A stretch of DNA of 64,000 bases from a bacterium (GTDB lineage: Bacteria > Cyanobacteriota > Vampirovibrionia > Vampirovibrionales > Vampirovibrionaceae). Below, piece after piece: positions 42,244 through 50,201 of the stretch. Numbering within the stretch: position 1 is the stretch's first letter; every line of letters begins with the position of its first letter. A program made the position numbers and the translations under genes. The notes below the pieces were generated by a model that did no database searches, had not been told where the DNA came from, and was given only the letters and a program-made list of their open reading frames with translations. The stretch spans positions 1,297,994 through 1,361,993 of the forward strand of contig JAUIEU010000001.1 of NCBI GenBank assembly GCA_030429585.1, read 5' to 3'.

Positions 42244-43419
42244 ATGGATCACGCACTGTCTACCCTGGTCATGCTTGGCCTCGTCAGCTTACTGATTATT
42301 CTGCATGAATTAGGCCATTTTTGGGTGGCCAAAAAATGCGGTATTCGGGTAGAGCGCTTTGGTATGGGCCTGCCCTTTGGCCCCACCCTATGGAGCAAAA
42401 AAATTGGCGATACTGAATACTGCCTCCATGCGGCCCTGTTTGGCGGGTATGTGGCTTTTCCGGATGACAACCCAGATAGCGACATTCCGAAAGACAGCCC
42501 CGAGCGTTTTGAAAACGCCGGTTGGTGGGAGCGATTTGCCGTTGCCATTGCAGGCATTGTCGTCAACGCTATTGTAGGCGTTGCCCTAATGTTTAGCGTG
42601 GCCATGGTATGGGGCATGCCCGGCATAGAAGGCATTAAGATTATGGGCCTGGTAGAAAACATGACCCTGGCCCAAGACGCTGGCCTTCAGGCTGGCGATA
42701 CCATTGTGGCGGTGGATAACCAACGCCTAAGCGAGCAACCACCCCACCAGCGCATGGCTTTGGTGCTAGATACCATTAAGCAACACGCCAGCATGGCCCT
42801 ACCCCTAACCGTGGAACGCGCCGTAAGCACCGTGCCTGATGATGCCACCGTAGAACCCGGCGAAGCGTTACCCAAAGACCAACAAGCGGTCAGCGCCTTT
42901 GATAAAGGTGCTGAAGAAGCTTTAACCCAAGAAATTGACCTGGTGGCCACCCCCAACGCCAAAGGCATGCTAGGCATTAAGCTAGCCCCCACCGGTGGCG
43001 CCACCACCACCTACAGCAACCCCCTCGTCGCCCTTAACGATTCCGTCTCCTTTTTAGGCGGCTTTGTGGTGCAAAACTTTCAGGCATTGGGCGGGCTAAT
43101 TACCGGCCAAGTAAGCGGAGACCAACTCTCGGGCCCCATTCGTATCATCGAACAAGGCGGTAAGGTTATCCACGACCAAGGCATCCAAAACGGCTTGGTT
43201 ATTGCCGCCATTTTAAGCGTTATTTTAGCGGTAATGAATTTACTGCCCATACCAGCGCTGGATGGCGGGCACCTGCTCTTCCTCTTTATCGAAGCCCTGA
43301 AAGGCTCGCCCGTTAATAAACGCTTCCAAGAGACGGTCACCCAACTTGGGTTTGCAGTACTGCTACTGCTAATGGGCTTTGTGTTTGCCAACGATATCTG
43401 GCAACTCATCGTCCACTAA
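42244..43419 (+). CDS. rseP: Site-2 zinc metalloprotease RseP (M50)
   Basis: An intramembrane protease that cuts membrane-bound anti-sigma factors or signal peptide remnants. The 391-residue protein has HELGHFWVAKKCGIRVERFG (HExxH with the active Glu) at residue ~22, GGYVAFPDDNPD, one PDZ domain around residues 135-190 (VENMTLAQDAGLQAGDTIVAV), and the second zinc site NLLPIPALDGGHLLF near 335. Four membrane segments. It has one PDZ domain, as in cyanobacterial and Gram-positive S2P, rather than the two of E. coli RseP. bamA is not adjacent here. Confidence 0.95.
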   Translation: MDHALSTLVMLGLVSLLIILHELGHFWVAKKCGIRVERFGMGLPFGPTLWSKKIGDTEYCLHAALFGGYVAFPDDNPDSDIPKDSPERFENAGWWERFAVAIAGIVVNAIVGVALMFSVAMVWGMPGIEGIKIMGLVENMTLAQDAGLQAGDTIVAVDNQRLSEQPPHQRMALVLDTIKQHASMALPLTVERAVSTVPDDATVEPGEALPKDQQAVSAFDKGAEEALTQEIDLVATPNAKGMLGIKLAPTGGATTTYSNPLVALNDSVSFLGGFVVQNFQALGGLITGQVSGDQLSGPIRIIEQGGKVIHDQGIQNGLVIAAILSVILAVMNLLPIPALDGGHLLFLFIEALKGSPVNKRFQETVTQLGFAVLLLLMGFVFANDIWQLIVH

Positions 43420-43437
43420 AGCCAGCTACAAGCAGGC

Positions 43438-44502
43438 TTATACCAGCGCAAGTTGTCGTTCAAAGGCATCGCTGGTGGGTATGCCTGCAATGGTACCTGC
43501 CTGCTGGCATTTAAGCCCAGCCACCGTATTGGCCCATTTAGCGCACAGGGTGAGGGGTTGTTTACTCAGCATGCCTGCCAAAAAACCCGCATTAAACACA
43601 TCGCCAGCACCAATGGTATTTTGGATCGCGCCGCGTACTTCCAACGCTGGGATATGCTGTGCTTGACGCTTAAAGCCAAGGTAACAGCCGCCCTTGCCAG
43701 CCTTTAATACCACCAATTTTGCCCCATACACATGGAACATATCCATACAACGGTAGGGGTCTTCCAGCCCCAGCAGCGCCATTGTATCGTCTGGCATGGA
43801 AGGCAACACCACATCCACCAGTGGCAATACCTGTTTTAACGCGTCCAGGGCATCGCTGGGTTGGGCCCACAGGGCTGGGCGATAGTTAGGATCCAACACC
43901 GTGGTTATGCCGCGCTTACGAGCGTCAGTAAACACCTTACGGATAACCTGCTGCATACTAGGCGATACCCCTAGCCCAATGCCGCTTGCCACCACCATTG
44001 CCACATTATCCAACAGATTAGGGGGCACGTGCTTTAACCCCAACTGGCTAGCCGCAGACCCCGAGCGGTAATACCCTACCCGCTGGGTTTGCCAACGCGG
44101 AGGATCGTCTGGATTGGGGCTACCTGGCGCCGGGGCCGGGTGGTGCTGTTGGGTGGTCATGCCTTCCGTCGGGGCGCCAACCATGTATAGCCCAGTGATG
44201 GTCTCTGGCAATACCGGGCTGTGGGTTAAGCCCACCTGCTGCTTGCGGCATAAATCCATTAACTCATGGCCAAAGGCATCATCCGCCAGGCCGGTTAGTA
44301 GCTCTACCTGGATTTGTTTATCCATAATATTAGCCAGGGCACATGCCGTAATAAGGGCATCGCCCCCAAAGGATTTGCTAAAACCGCTGGCTAAATACAA
44401 CGGCATGTTTTGGCCACCTGTGGCAGTAAGCTCCACCATCGGCTCGCCAATAACCAGCACGGTTTGCTTCGCTTCGGCGTCGGAATAAGAAAGGTCTGTC
44501 AT
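43438..44502 (-). CDS. kdgK: PfkB-family sugar kinase, probable 2-keto-3-deoxygluconate kinase
   Basis: The ~354-residue ribokinase-type enzyme begins VLVIGEPMVELTATG and has GGDALITACALANIM, an early Gly-rich sugar site, LDPNYRPALW, LVVLKAGKGGCYLGF and the catalytic signature NTIGAGDVFNAGFLAGML with the base Asp. LDPNYRPxLW is typical of KdgK. It is the last gene of a run with a sugar-acid dehydratase and KDPG aldolase, which supports phosphorylation of 2-keto-3-deoxy sugar acids. ATG at 44502 with GGAG 6 nt upstream. Confidence 0.85.
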   Translation of the reverse strand: MTDLSYSDAEAKQTVLVIGEPMVELTATGGQNMPLYLASGFSKSFGGDALITACALANIMDKQIQVELLTGLADDAFGHELMDLCRKQQVGLTHSPVLPETITGLYMVGAPTEGMTTQQHHPAPAPGSPNPDDPPRWQTQRVGYYRSGSAASQLGLKHVPPNLLDNVAMVVASGIGLGVSPSMQQVIRKVFTDARKRGITTVLDPNYRPALWAQPSDALDALKQVLPLVDVVLPSMPDDTMALLGLEDPYRCMDMFHVYGAKLVVLKAGKGGCYLGFKRQAQHIPALEVRGAIQNTIGAGDVFNAGFLAGMLSKQPLTLCAKWANTVAGLKCQQAGTIAGIPTSDAFERQLALV

Positions 44503-44545
44503 ACAAGCTCCATGGCATAAAAACGTAAAAACGAACACGGCACCG

Positions 44546-46285
44546 CTACACCGTCGGCACCGCCATTAACCCACCTTGGTAAGCAGGCTGGGCGCAGCGT
44601 GTGTAATGGCCAAGCAACCCGCTGTTGTAATGTTTAGCAGGAGCATGCCACCGGGTTAAACGTTCGGCAAGCACGGTTGTTATTTGTTCTGGGCTTAGGT
44701 CGGTATTATCTGCCGTGCCCACCACGTTTAAGGTGCCCGCGTCCAAATCAAAGGACACTGTATCGCCGGTTTGAACAACCGCCAGCGGGCCGCCATGGGC
44801 AGCTTCTGGGCATACGTGGCCAATAACCGGGCCGCGGCTAGCACCGCTAAATCGGCCATCCGTTATTAGCGCCACCGTGGTAGCCAATTTGGGATGAGAT
44901 GCAATAGCCTCTGTGACATAAAATTGTTCTGGCATACCGTTGGCTGCCGGGCCTTCGTACCGAATAACCACCGCATCGCCAGGCACAATCGCATCGCTTA
45001 AAATCGCCTCTAGGGCATCGCTAGATTTTTCAAATACTTTTACCGTACCGGTAAACTGGCGCAAGTTTTCAGGTATCGCCGAGGTTTTAATAACGGCACC
45101 TTGCGGGGCAATATTGCCAAACAACACCTGCAACGCGCCTTTCTCTCGGAAAGGAGTCTGTCGTGGCGCAATAATATCTTCTACCGTGGCTTGGTAATTA
45201 GCCAGCAATAATGGTTGGCGCTCAAACCAGCCATCGTCGTCTAAGGCGTCTAAATTTTCGCCTAGCGTGCGGCCGGTTACCGTCATCACGGTAGTATCAA
45301 TATCGTGGCGTAATTCTTTTAAAATGCGGTACACCCCACCGGCGTACCAAATCATGTTGGCGTTTAAGCGCCCGCTGGGTTTAACGTTTAGCAAAAAGGG
45401 GATGTGTTGATTAATCTCATTAACGCGCTGGTAGCTAAAGTCTAATTCGGCCACTTGGGCAATGGCAGCCAAGTGCAGCAGGGCATTGGTACTGCCCCCT
45501 GTGGCCGCATGCAACATAAGCGCATTATCTAACGCCGCTTGGGTCACAATATCGCGCGGGCACAAGTTAGATTGAATTAAGTTTAGTAGCTGCTGGCCCG
45601 ATTTTCTGGCGCTGTTTTGTAGGGCGTGCAAATGGGCCGGTACCAATGCGCCATTAGGCAAGGCCATGCCCAACCCTTCTGCCAATAACTGCATGGTACT
45701 AGCCGTACCAAAAAAGGCGCAGGCCCCCACACTGGGGCAGGCGGATATTTGCTGGTGCCTAAATTCAGGTTCGCCTAACTTGCCGCGCCGACGTTCGGCA
45801 GCAGCGGTGCCAATGCCTTCTAGTGTTAGCCCATCGGGGCCACTATCCATCAATCCGCCGGGCACCACAATGCTAGGCACGTTTAACCGCAAGGCCGCCA
45901 GCAGGTGTGCTGGCACCGCTTTATCACCGCTGGATAGAAAACAAATGCCATCAAAATGGCCGCCCTGCAAATGCATTTCAGTCGCCATTAGCATCACTTC
46001 TCGCGAGGCCAACGAGTAATCCATGCCCACGGTACCTTGGGCTATGCCATCGCAAATATCGGTACAGCTATAGGTGGCACTAATACCGCCTGCTACCAGC
46101 ACACCCTTGGCCACACTTTGGGCCACCTTATCTAAATGCACTGAGCTAGGATGAGAATCGCCTTGAGCCGATTCGATAAGGACCCACGGCTTATGGGTAT
46201 CTTCTTCGCTCCAGCCACAGCCCATGCGCAAGGCATCGGCTTCTGGGGCTTGTTTTCGGCGCTGGGTGCTGCGTAGTTCTGCCAT
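44546..46285 (-). CDS. IlvD/Edd-family sugar-acid dehydratase, one Fe-S cysteine replaced
   Basis: The ~579-residue protein belongs to the dihydroxy-acid/phosphogluconate dehydratase family and looks closest to the YjhG/YagF (xylonate-type) branch. Motifs: ICDGIAQGTVGMDYSLASRE, SIVVPGGLMDSG, ACPSVGACAFFGTASTMQLLAEGLGM, HAATGGSTNALLHLAA, LLNVKPSGRL, GNIAPQGAVIKTSAI and LITDGRFSGASRGPVIGHVCPEA. The usual xCDKxxPG, whose Cys binds the Fe-S cluster and whose Asp/Lys bind metal, reads SSGDKAVPA: Cys has become Gly. Asp and Lys remain. It sits between eda and kdgK, so its product should be a 2-keto-3-deoxy acid if active. ATG at 46285 is preferred to TTG at 46291. Confidence 0.85.
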   Translation of the reverse strand: MAELRSTQRRKQAPEADALRMGCGWSEEDTHKPWVLIESAQGDSHPSSVHLDKVAQSVAKGVLVAGGISATYSCTDICDGIAQGTVGMDYSLASREVMLMATEMHLQGGHFDGICFLSSGDKAVPAHLLAALRLNVPSIVVPGGLMDSGPDGLTLEGIGTAAAERRRGKLGEPEFRHQQISACPSVGACAFFGTASTMQLLAEGLGMALPNGALVPAHLHALQNSARKSGQQLLNLIQSNLCPRDIVTQAALDNALMLHAATGGSTNALLHLAAIAQVAELDFSYQRVNEINQHIPFLLNVKPSGRLNANMIWYAGGVYRILKELRHDIDTTVMTVTGRTLGENLDALDDDGWFERQPLLLANYQATVEDIIAPRQTPFREKGALQVLFGNIAPQGAVIKTSAIPENLRQFTGTVKVFEKSSDALEAILSDAIVPGDAVVIRYEGPAANGMPEQFYVTEAIASHPKLATTVALITDGRFSGASRGPVIGHVCPEAAHGGPLAVVQTGDTVSFDLDAGTLNVVGTADNTDLSPEQITTVLAERLTRWHAPAKHYNSGLLGHYTRCAQPAYQGGLMAVPTV

Positions 46286-46291
46286 GGCCAA

Positions 46292-46981
46292 TTAGGCGTC
46301 CGTATCATAAACCGTAACAGCGGCTTTATCTCTAAAAAATTGGGCTTCTTTAGCGCGGTTTTGCAAGGTTTCTCCATCACGCTCTGCCAACACATCGGAT
46401 GAAACTAGCGCACTGCCTAGGCCAACCGCAACAGCGCCAGCATCTAGGTAATCGTTGATGTCGTCTAGTTCTATGCCGCCAGTAGGTAATAGTTTAGCGG
46501 TATTAAAGGGCCCCATTAGCGTTTTTAGGCCGCTAACCCCGCCCATGGCTTTGGCAGGAAACCATTTAATAACCGGCACACCCAGCAAGCACGCTCGGTA
46601 CAGTTCGGTAGGGGTAGCCACAGCCGGAATATACGCCCCACCATTGGCTAAAATATCGCAGGCCAGGGTTTCGTTTAGCATGGGGCTAACAAACCATTGG
46701 GCGCCTGCCTGTTGAGCCTCTTGGTATTGTTCCCAGCTTAAAATAGTACCCGCCCCCACGCTAACCTTGGGGTATCGCTGCACCAAGGCATCGACTACCA
46801 TGGCCGCATTGGGCACCGTCCAGCCAATTTCTATCACCGTTAGGCCTGCCTCAATAAGTTGCTCGGCGGCCCATAACGCATCGGGGCCATTGCTAGCACG
46901 AACAACAGGCACCAATTTTTCGGCACAAAGCCGAGTGATCGATTCAGGGATATCAGGTTTGGCGACGGTGGATAATGTCAT
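46292..46981 (-). CDS. eda: KDPG/KHG aldolase
   Basis: Splits 2-keto-3-deoxy-6-phosphogluconate into pyruvate and glyceraldehyde 3-phosphate. The 229-residue protein has LVPVVRASNGPDAL, GLTVIEIGWTVPNA with the catalytic Glu, VGAGTILSWEQY, ATPTELYRACLLGVPVIKWFPAKAMGG with the Schiff-base Lys, and KLLPTGGIELDDINDYL. Length is normal. The dehydratase follows within 10 nt and kdgK after that, forming a compact Entner-Doudoroff-type unit. Confidence 0.95.
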   Translation of the reverse strand: MTLSTVAKPDIPESITRLCAEKLVPVVRASNGPDALWAAEQLIEAGLTVIEIGWTVPNAAMVVDALVQRYPKVSVGAGTILSWEQYQEAQQAGAQWFVSPMLNETLACDILANGGAYIPAVATPTELYRACLLGVPVIKWFPAKAMGGVSGLKTLMGPFNTAKLLPTGGIELDDINDYLDAGAVAVGLGSALVSSDVLAERDGETLQNRAKEAQFFRDKAAVTVYDTDA

Positions 46982-47045
46982 GGACAGCGCTGGCTTTCTT
47001 TTAGGTAATAAAGGGTTAGAAAAATTCTATGATTGCTTCGCTAGT

Positions 47046-47765
47046 TTAAAATAAGGGGCGAATAATCACACGCGCCGGGGCACCATCGCCAGTTTCATCA
47101 AAGGCTAAACGCAGGGGCAGGCAGCATAAATCATACATACCGGGCGATAGTTTGCCTAAGTATAACCCTTCTACAATGCGCACCCCAGCCCCAAGCAGGG
47201 CGTGGTGTGTGGGGGCACCTTGGGCAGCATCGCCATAGGCTTCTACCGATAAATAATCGGCGCCCACTAAGGTAACACCGTTAGCCACCAACCATTGGGC
47301 GGCTTTGGGGCAAATGGCCACAAAACGGGTATTAAAGGGCTGGCAATACCAAGGCTGTGCCGAATTACTGGTTTTAAACAGCACCCGTGTTATACCGGCG
47401 GCTAATGCGTCGGTTAGTGGCGCGTGGTTTTCTAACACTTCTACCGTAATTAACGCTTCGGCAGCAGGGATGTCTACAACGACACACGGCCCTAACCAAC
47501 CGGTTAGGGGCATCGCTTCTAGCTGTTGGCCGCCTTTAATAAAATGGGCCGGGCTATCCACATGGGTGCCGGTATGGGCGCCCATAGCTAACCGAGATAC
47601 CGTGGCATCATCGCCATTATTTAGGTGCATGGCCGCCGTGCACCCTACCGGGGGGTCGCCGGGCCATACGGGCAAACTGGAGGTGATGGGCACGCTAATA
47701 TCGACCCACTGGCTGGCAGCCTGCGTGGCGATGTTAATAACGTCTGGGGCAGCTGTAGTCATCAT
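47046..47765 (-). CDS. Cyclase-family metal hydrolase (kynurenine formamidase-like fold)
   Basis: A 239-residue PF04199-type protein. WVDISVPITSSLPVWPGDPP, MGAHTGTHVDSPAHFIKGG with the metal ligands HxGTHxD, ITRVLFKTSNS, VTLVGADYLSVEAYG with the second His/Glu region (HHALLGAGV) and GLYLGKLSPGMYDLCCLPLRL match the family. Members hydrolyse formylkynurenine, isatin or other amides, or act on lactones. No tryptophan-degradation genes are near. It lies 9 nt after cysK and 64 nt before eda; a lactonase-like step for sugar acids is possible but unproved. Confidence 0.82.
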   Translation of the reverse strand: MMTTAAPDVINIATQAASQWVDISVPITSSLPVWPGDPPVGCTAAMHLNNGDDATVSRLAMGAHTGTHVDSPAHFIKGGQQLEAMPLTGWLGPCVVVDIPAAEALITVEVLENHAPLTDALAAGITRVLFKTSNSAQPWYCQPFNTRFVAICPKAAQWLVANGVTLVGADYLSVEAYGDAAQGAPTHHALLGAGVRIVEGLYLGKLSPGMYDLCCLPLRLAFDETGDGAPARVIIRPLF

Positions 47766-47774
47766 AAACGCGCT

Positions 47775-48761
47775 TTACGATACAGGCGCAGACAGCGGTG
47801 TGGATTGCACCGATAAGGCCAGCGCTTCCGCTTTAACATCGGCAAACACCGGGCTGCTTAAATACCGCTCGCCAAAACTGGGGATAATAACCACAATGCG
47901 TTTATCGGTAAATTCTGGGCGTTTAGCTAGGCGCACCGCTGCCGTAACCGCCGCACCACTAGATACCCCACACAGCAGGCCTTCTTCTTTGGCCAAGCGT
48001 CGCGTCATGGCCATGGCATCCTCGCTATTAACTTGGATAACCTCGTCAATCACGCTGGTATCCAAAACATCGGGCACAAAGCCTGCGCCAATGCCTTGTA
48101 TGGCATGGGGGCCCGGTTGGCCGCCACTTAAAACAGGGCTTTCGCAGGGTTCTACCGCTACACACCAAGTACTGGGCTGTTTACGCTTTAAATACCGGCT
48201 AGTGCCCGTAATGGTACCACCGGTGCCCACGCCGGCCACAAAGGCAGCGATATCGCCGGCCGTATCCATCCAAATTTCTGGGCCGGTGGTGCTTTCGTGA
48301 ATCGCCGGATTATCTGGGTTGGCAAACTGCTGAAGCATAACCGCATTATCAGTAGCGCTTAGCAATTCTTCTGCCTTGACCACAGCACCCTTCATGCCTT
48401 CTGGGCCGGGGGTTAGCACTAAGGTGGCACCAAAGGCGAGTAATACCATGCGGCGCTCTAGGCTCATGGTTTCTGGCATGGTTAGTATTAATGTATAACC
48501 ACGGGCAGCCGCCATGCAGGCCAAGCCAATACCCGTATTACCACTGGTGGGCTCAATTAGGGTGGTGGTGCCGGGGGTAATATCGCCGCGTTGCTCGGCG
48601 GCTAATATCATGTGCATGCCAATGCGGTCTTTAACGCTGCTGCACGGCTGCATACTTTCTAACTTAGCCAGCACCGTGCCCCCGCAGCCAGCGGTAACCT
48701 TGTTGAGTTTAACCAAAGGGGTGTTGCCCACTAACTGGGTAATATCTGCTGCCAGAACCAT
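47775..48761 (-). CDS. cysK: Cysteine synthase (O-acetylserine sulfhydrylase) CysK
   Basis: PLP enzyme making cysteine from O-acetylserine and sulfide. The ~328-residue protein has [25 protein letters not shown] with the PLP Lys, [38 protein letters not shown] and [16 protein letters not shown]. Length is typical. ATG at 48761 has TTAGGAA just upstream; an earlier GTG-type start at 48782 is less likely. First gene of a run with the cyclase and Entner-Doudoroff genes, an unusual neighbourhood for cysK. Confidence 0.95.
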   Translation of the reverse strand: MVLAADITQLVGNTPLVKLNKVTAGCGGTVLAKLESMQPCSSVKDRIGMHMILAAEQRGDITPGTTTLIEPTSGNTGIGLACMAAARGYTLILTMPETMSLERRMVLLAFGATLVLTPGPEGMKGAVVKAEELLSATDNAVMLQQFANPDNPAIHESTTGPEIWMDTAGDIAAFVAGVGTGGTITGTSRYLKRKQPSTWCVAVEPCESPVLSGGQPGPHAIQGIGAGFVPDVLDTSVIDEVIQVNSEDAMAMTRRLAKEEGLLCGVSSGAAVTAAVRLAKRPEFTDKRIVVIIPSFGERYLSSPVFADVKAEALALSVQSTPLSAPVS

Positions 48762-48880
48762 ACTATTCCTAACCGTTACCAACCATACTAAAAGGTACCA
48801 CCAGTCTACCGCAGGGGTTGGCCCACCTCAAACCGGAACTCGACCAAACCCTAGCCGTCCCTCACATTGTATGTCTCGCC

Positions 48881-48886
48881 TATAAT
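48881..48886 (+). promoter_or_regulatory. TATAAT 6 nt before the start of the 48893 gene
   Basis: A perfect TATAAT is followed by ACCCGT and the ATG. A transcript from it would start at the ATG itself. No clear -35 at 16-18 nt (TCCCTC). Confidence 0.4.
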
Positions 48887-48892
48887 ACCCGT

Positions 48893-49612
48893 ATGCTTTT
48901 TACTAATGCCGCTCGCCGATACCTTTGCACTGCCGTTACCCTTAGCGGCTTACTGGCTATGGGCGTGCTTGGCACAACCCAGGCCCAATCCTTAGACACA
49001 GACCCCACCGTAAACCCCGCCGCCACCACCACACCAACGGCACCGGCAGCCGCCCCCGAACGCACCCCTTTTAAGCTACGGGCCACCGAAAGCTACACCC
49101 TACCCAAAGACATGTACGGCCAGTGGACGGTTATTGCCACCCTAATGAAAACCAACATGCCCCAAAACATCAGCCAGCGGGTATACGATGTGTGGGAACT
49201 CAACCAATCTTCTGACAAAGTATCCTTAAGCAACCCAAATACCGGCGCCTTTGCCACCATTACGGTGGACCAAGTGGAAGGCAACACCGCCACCTTTCAC
49301 CATCGCGTGGTGATGAAGCCCGGCCGCCAATACCTGGTGGAGCGCCCCACCGTGAGTGTAAACGGCAACCAAATGGCGGGCACCACCACCCACACCTATG
49401 TATTAACCGACCGCAACGGCCAGGTTAAAAAGGTATACACGGCCCTGTTTAAAATTAACGCCCAACGGCTGGGCAAAAGCCGCGTGGCCTTTGGCCAAAT
49501 GAACAGCCCAGATTTAGAGATTGAAGACATCCAACCCATCAGCCCAGGAGCACGCGGGCAGGCAACATCCAGCCCAGAGACTGTGGATTCATCTTTATTT
49601 GAAGTGCCTTAA
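48893..49612 (+). CDS. Exported protein of unknown function
   Basis: A ~239-residue protein with a signal peptide (LCTAVTLSGLLAMGVLGTTQAQS, cut after AQA). A Pro/Thr/Ala linker follows, then a beta-rich domain: YTLPKDMYGQWTVIATLMKT, YDVWELNQSSDKVSLSNPNTG, TVDQVEGNTATFHHRVVMKPG and THTYVLTDRNGQVKKVYTALFK. The tail is Ser/Glu-rich. The lipocalin-like order of strands (WTVIATL..., VWEL..., ATFHH...) is suggestive only. No family was recognised. The ATG at 48893 is chosen because the signal peptide starts there. Confidence 0.65.
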   Translation: MLFTNAARRYLCTAVTLSGLLAMGVLGTTQAQSLDTDPTVNPAATTTPTAPAAAPERTPFKLRATESYTLPKDMYGQWTVIATLMKTNMPQNISQRVYDVWELNQSSDKVSLSNPNTGAFATITVDQVEGNTATFHHRVVMKPGRQYLVERPTVSVNGNQMAGTTTHTYVLTDRNGQVKKVYTALFKINAQRLGKSRVAFGQMNSPDLEIEDIQPISPGARGQATSSPETVDSSLFEVP

Positions 49613-49655
49613 ACAGAACGGAGCTTAGGATAACACCACCCCTTGCATCCCTTAA

Positions 49656-50039
49656 TTACACAAGGGCGAGTTCTGGTTCGGCAACAGGCTGGTGGTATTG
49701 CACCGCCCAACGAGATAAAGGCTGTATGGCATGGGCCAAGGCAATGCCTTTTTCTGTCAGGGTATATTCTACTTTGGGTGGCTTTTGGGCAAAGGCCTGC
49801 CGATGGATAAGGCCGTCTTTTTCTAACTGTTTTAACCGGATAGACAAAGTGCGCGGCGAAATACCGGGGATACCTTGCTCTAGCCCTAAAAAGCGCATGG
49901 CGTTGTTTTGGTAAATCCGCTCAATAATAGCCAGGGTGTACTTATCCCCCATCATGCCCAAGGCCGTATCTATCGCCAATGGCACAGCAGCTTTTTTAGC
50001 CGTAGTTTTTGGGGCAACCGATGAAGAACGCGCAGCCAT
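49656..50039 (-). CDS. HxlR-family transcriptional regulator
   Basis: A ~127-residue winged-helix DNA-binding protein. DTALGMMGDKYTLAIIERIY, MRFLGLEQGIPGISPRTLSIRLKQLEKDGLIHRQ and PPKVEYTLTEKGIALAHAIQPLSRWA are the standard HxlR series. The first ~20 residues are a Ser/Lys/Ala-rich extension. The conserved Cys of redox-sensing HxlR proteins at the N-terminus is absent. ATG 50039 fits AAGGA better than 50048. A near-palindrome lies just upstream and may be its own operator. No divergent target gene is next to it. Confidence 0.88.
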   Translation of the reverse strand: MAARSSSVAPKTTAKKAAVPLAIDTALGMMGDKYTLAIIERIYQNNAMRFLGLEQGIPGISPRTLSIRLKQLEKDGLIHRQAFAQKPPKVEYTLTEKGIALAHAIQPLSRWAVQYHQPVAEPELALV

Positions 50040-50066
50040 ATGTCCCATTCCTTAAAAAATTATATC

Positions 50067-50080
50067 AGCATATATATACT
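50067..50080. promoter_or_regulatory. Candidate HxlR operator
   Basis: AGCATATATATACT is a near-perfect 14-bp palindrome (one mismatched pair) about 30 nt before the HxlR start and next to a TATAAT on the minus strand. Autoregulation is inferred from position. Confidence 0.4.
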
Positions 50081-50201
50081 TATACTCCATTGTACCCATG
50101 CTTTTTATTTCTGACAACCGCCAACTGACCGAATACTTGCAATACGTTACGTTTGTATAGTAACACCGCCTTACCTAGGCAATGCTACTTTATTTACCGC
50201 A

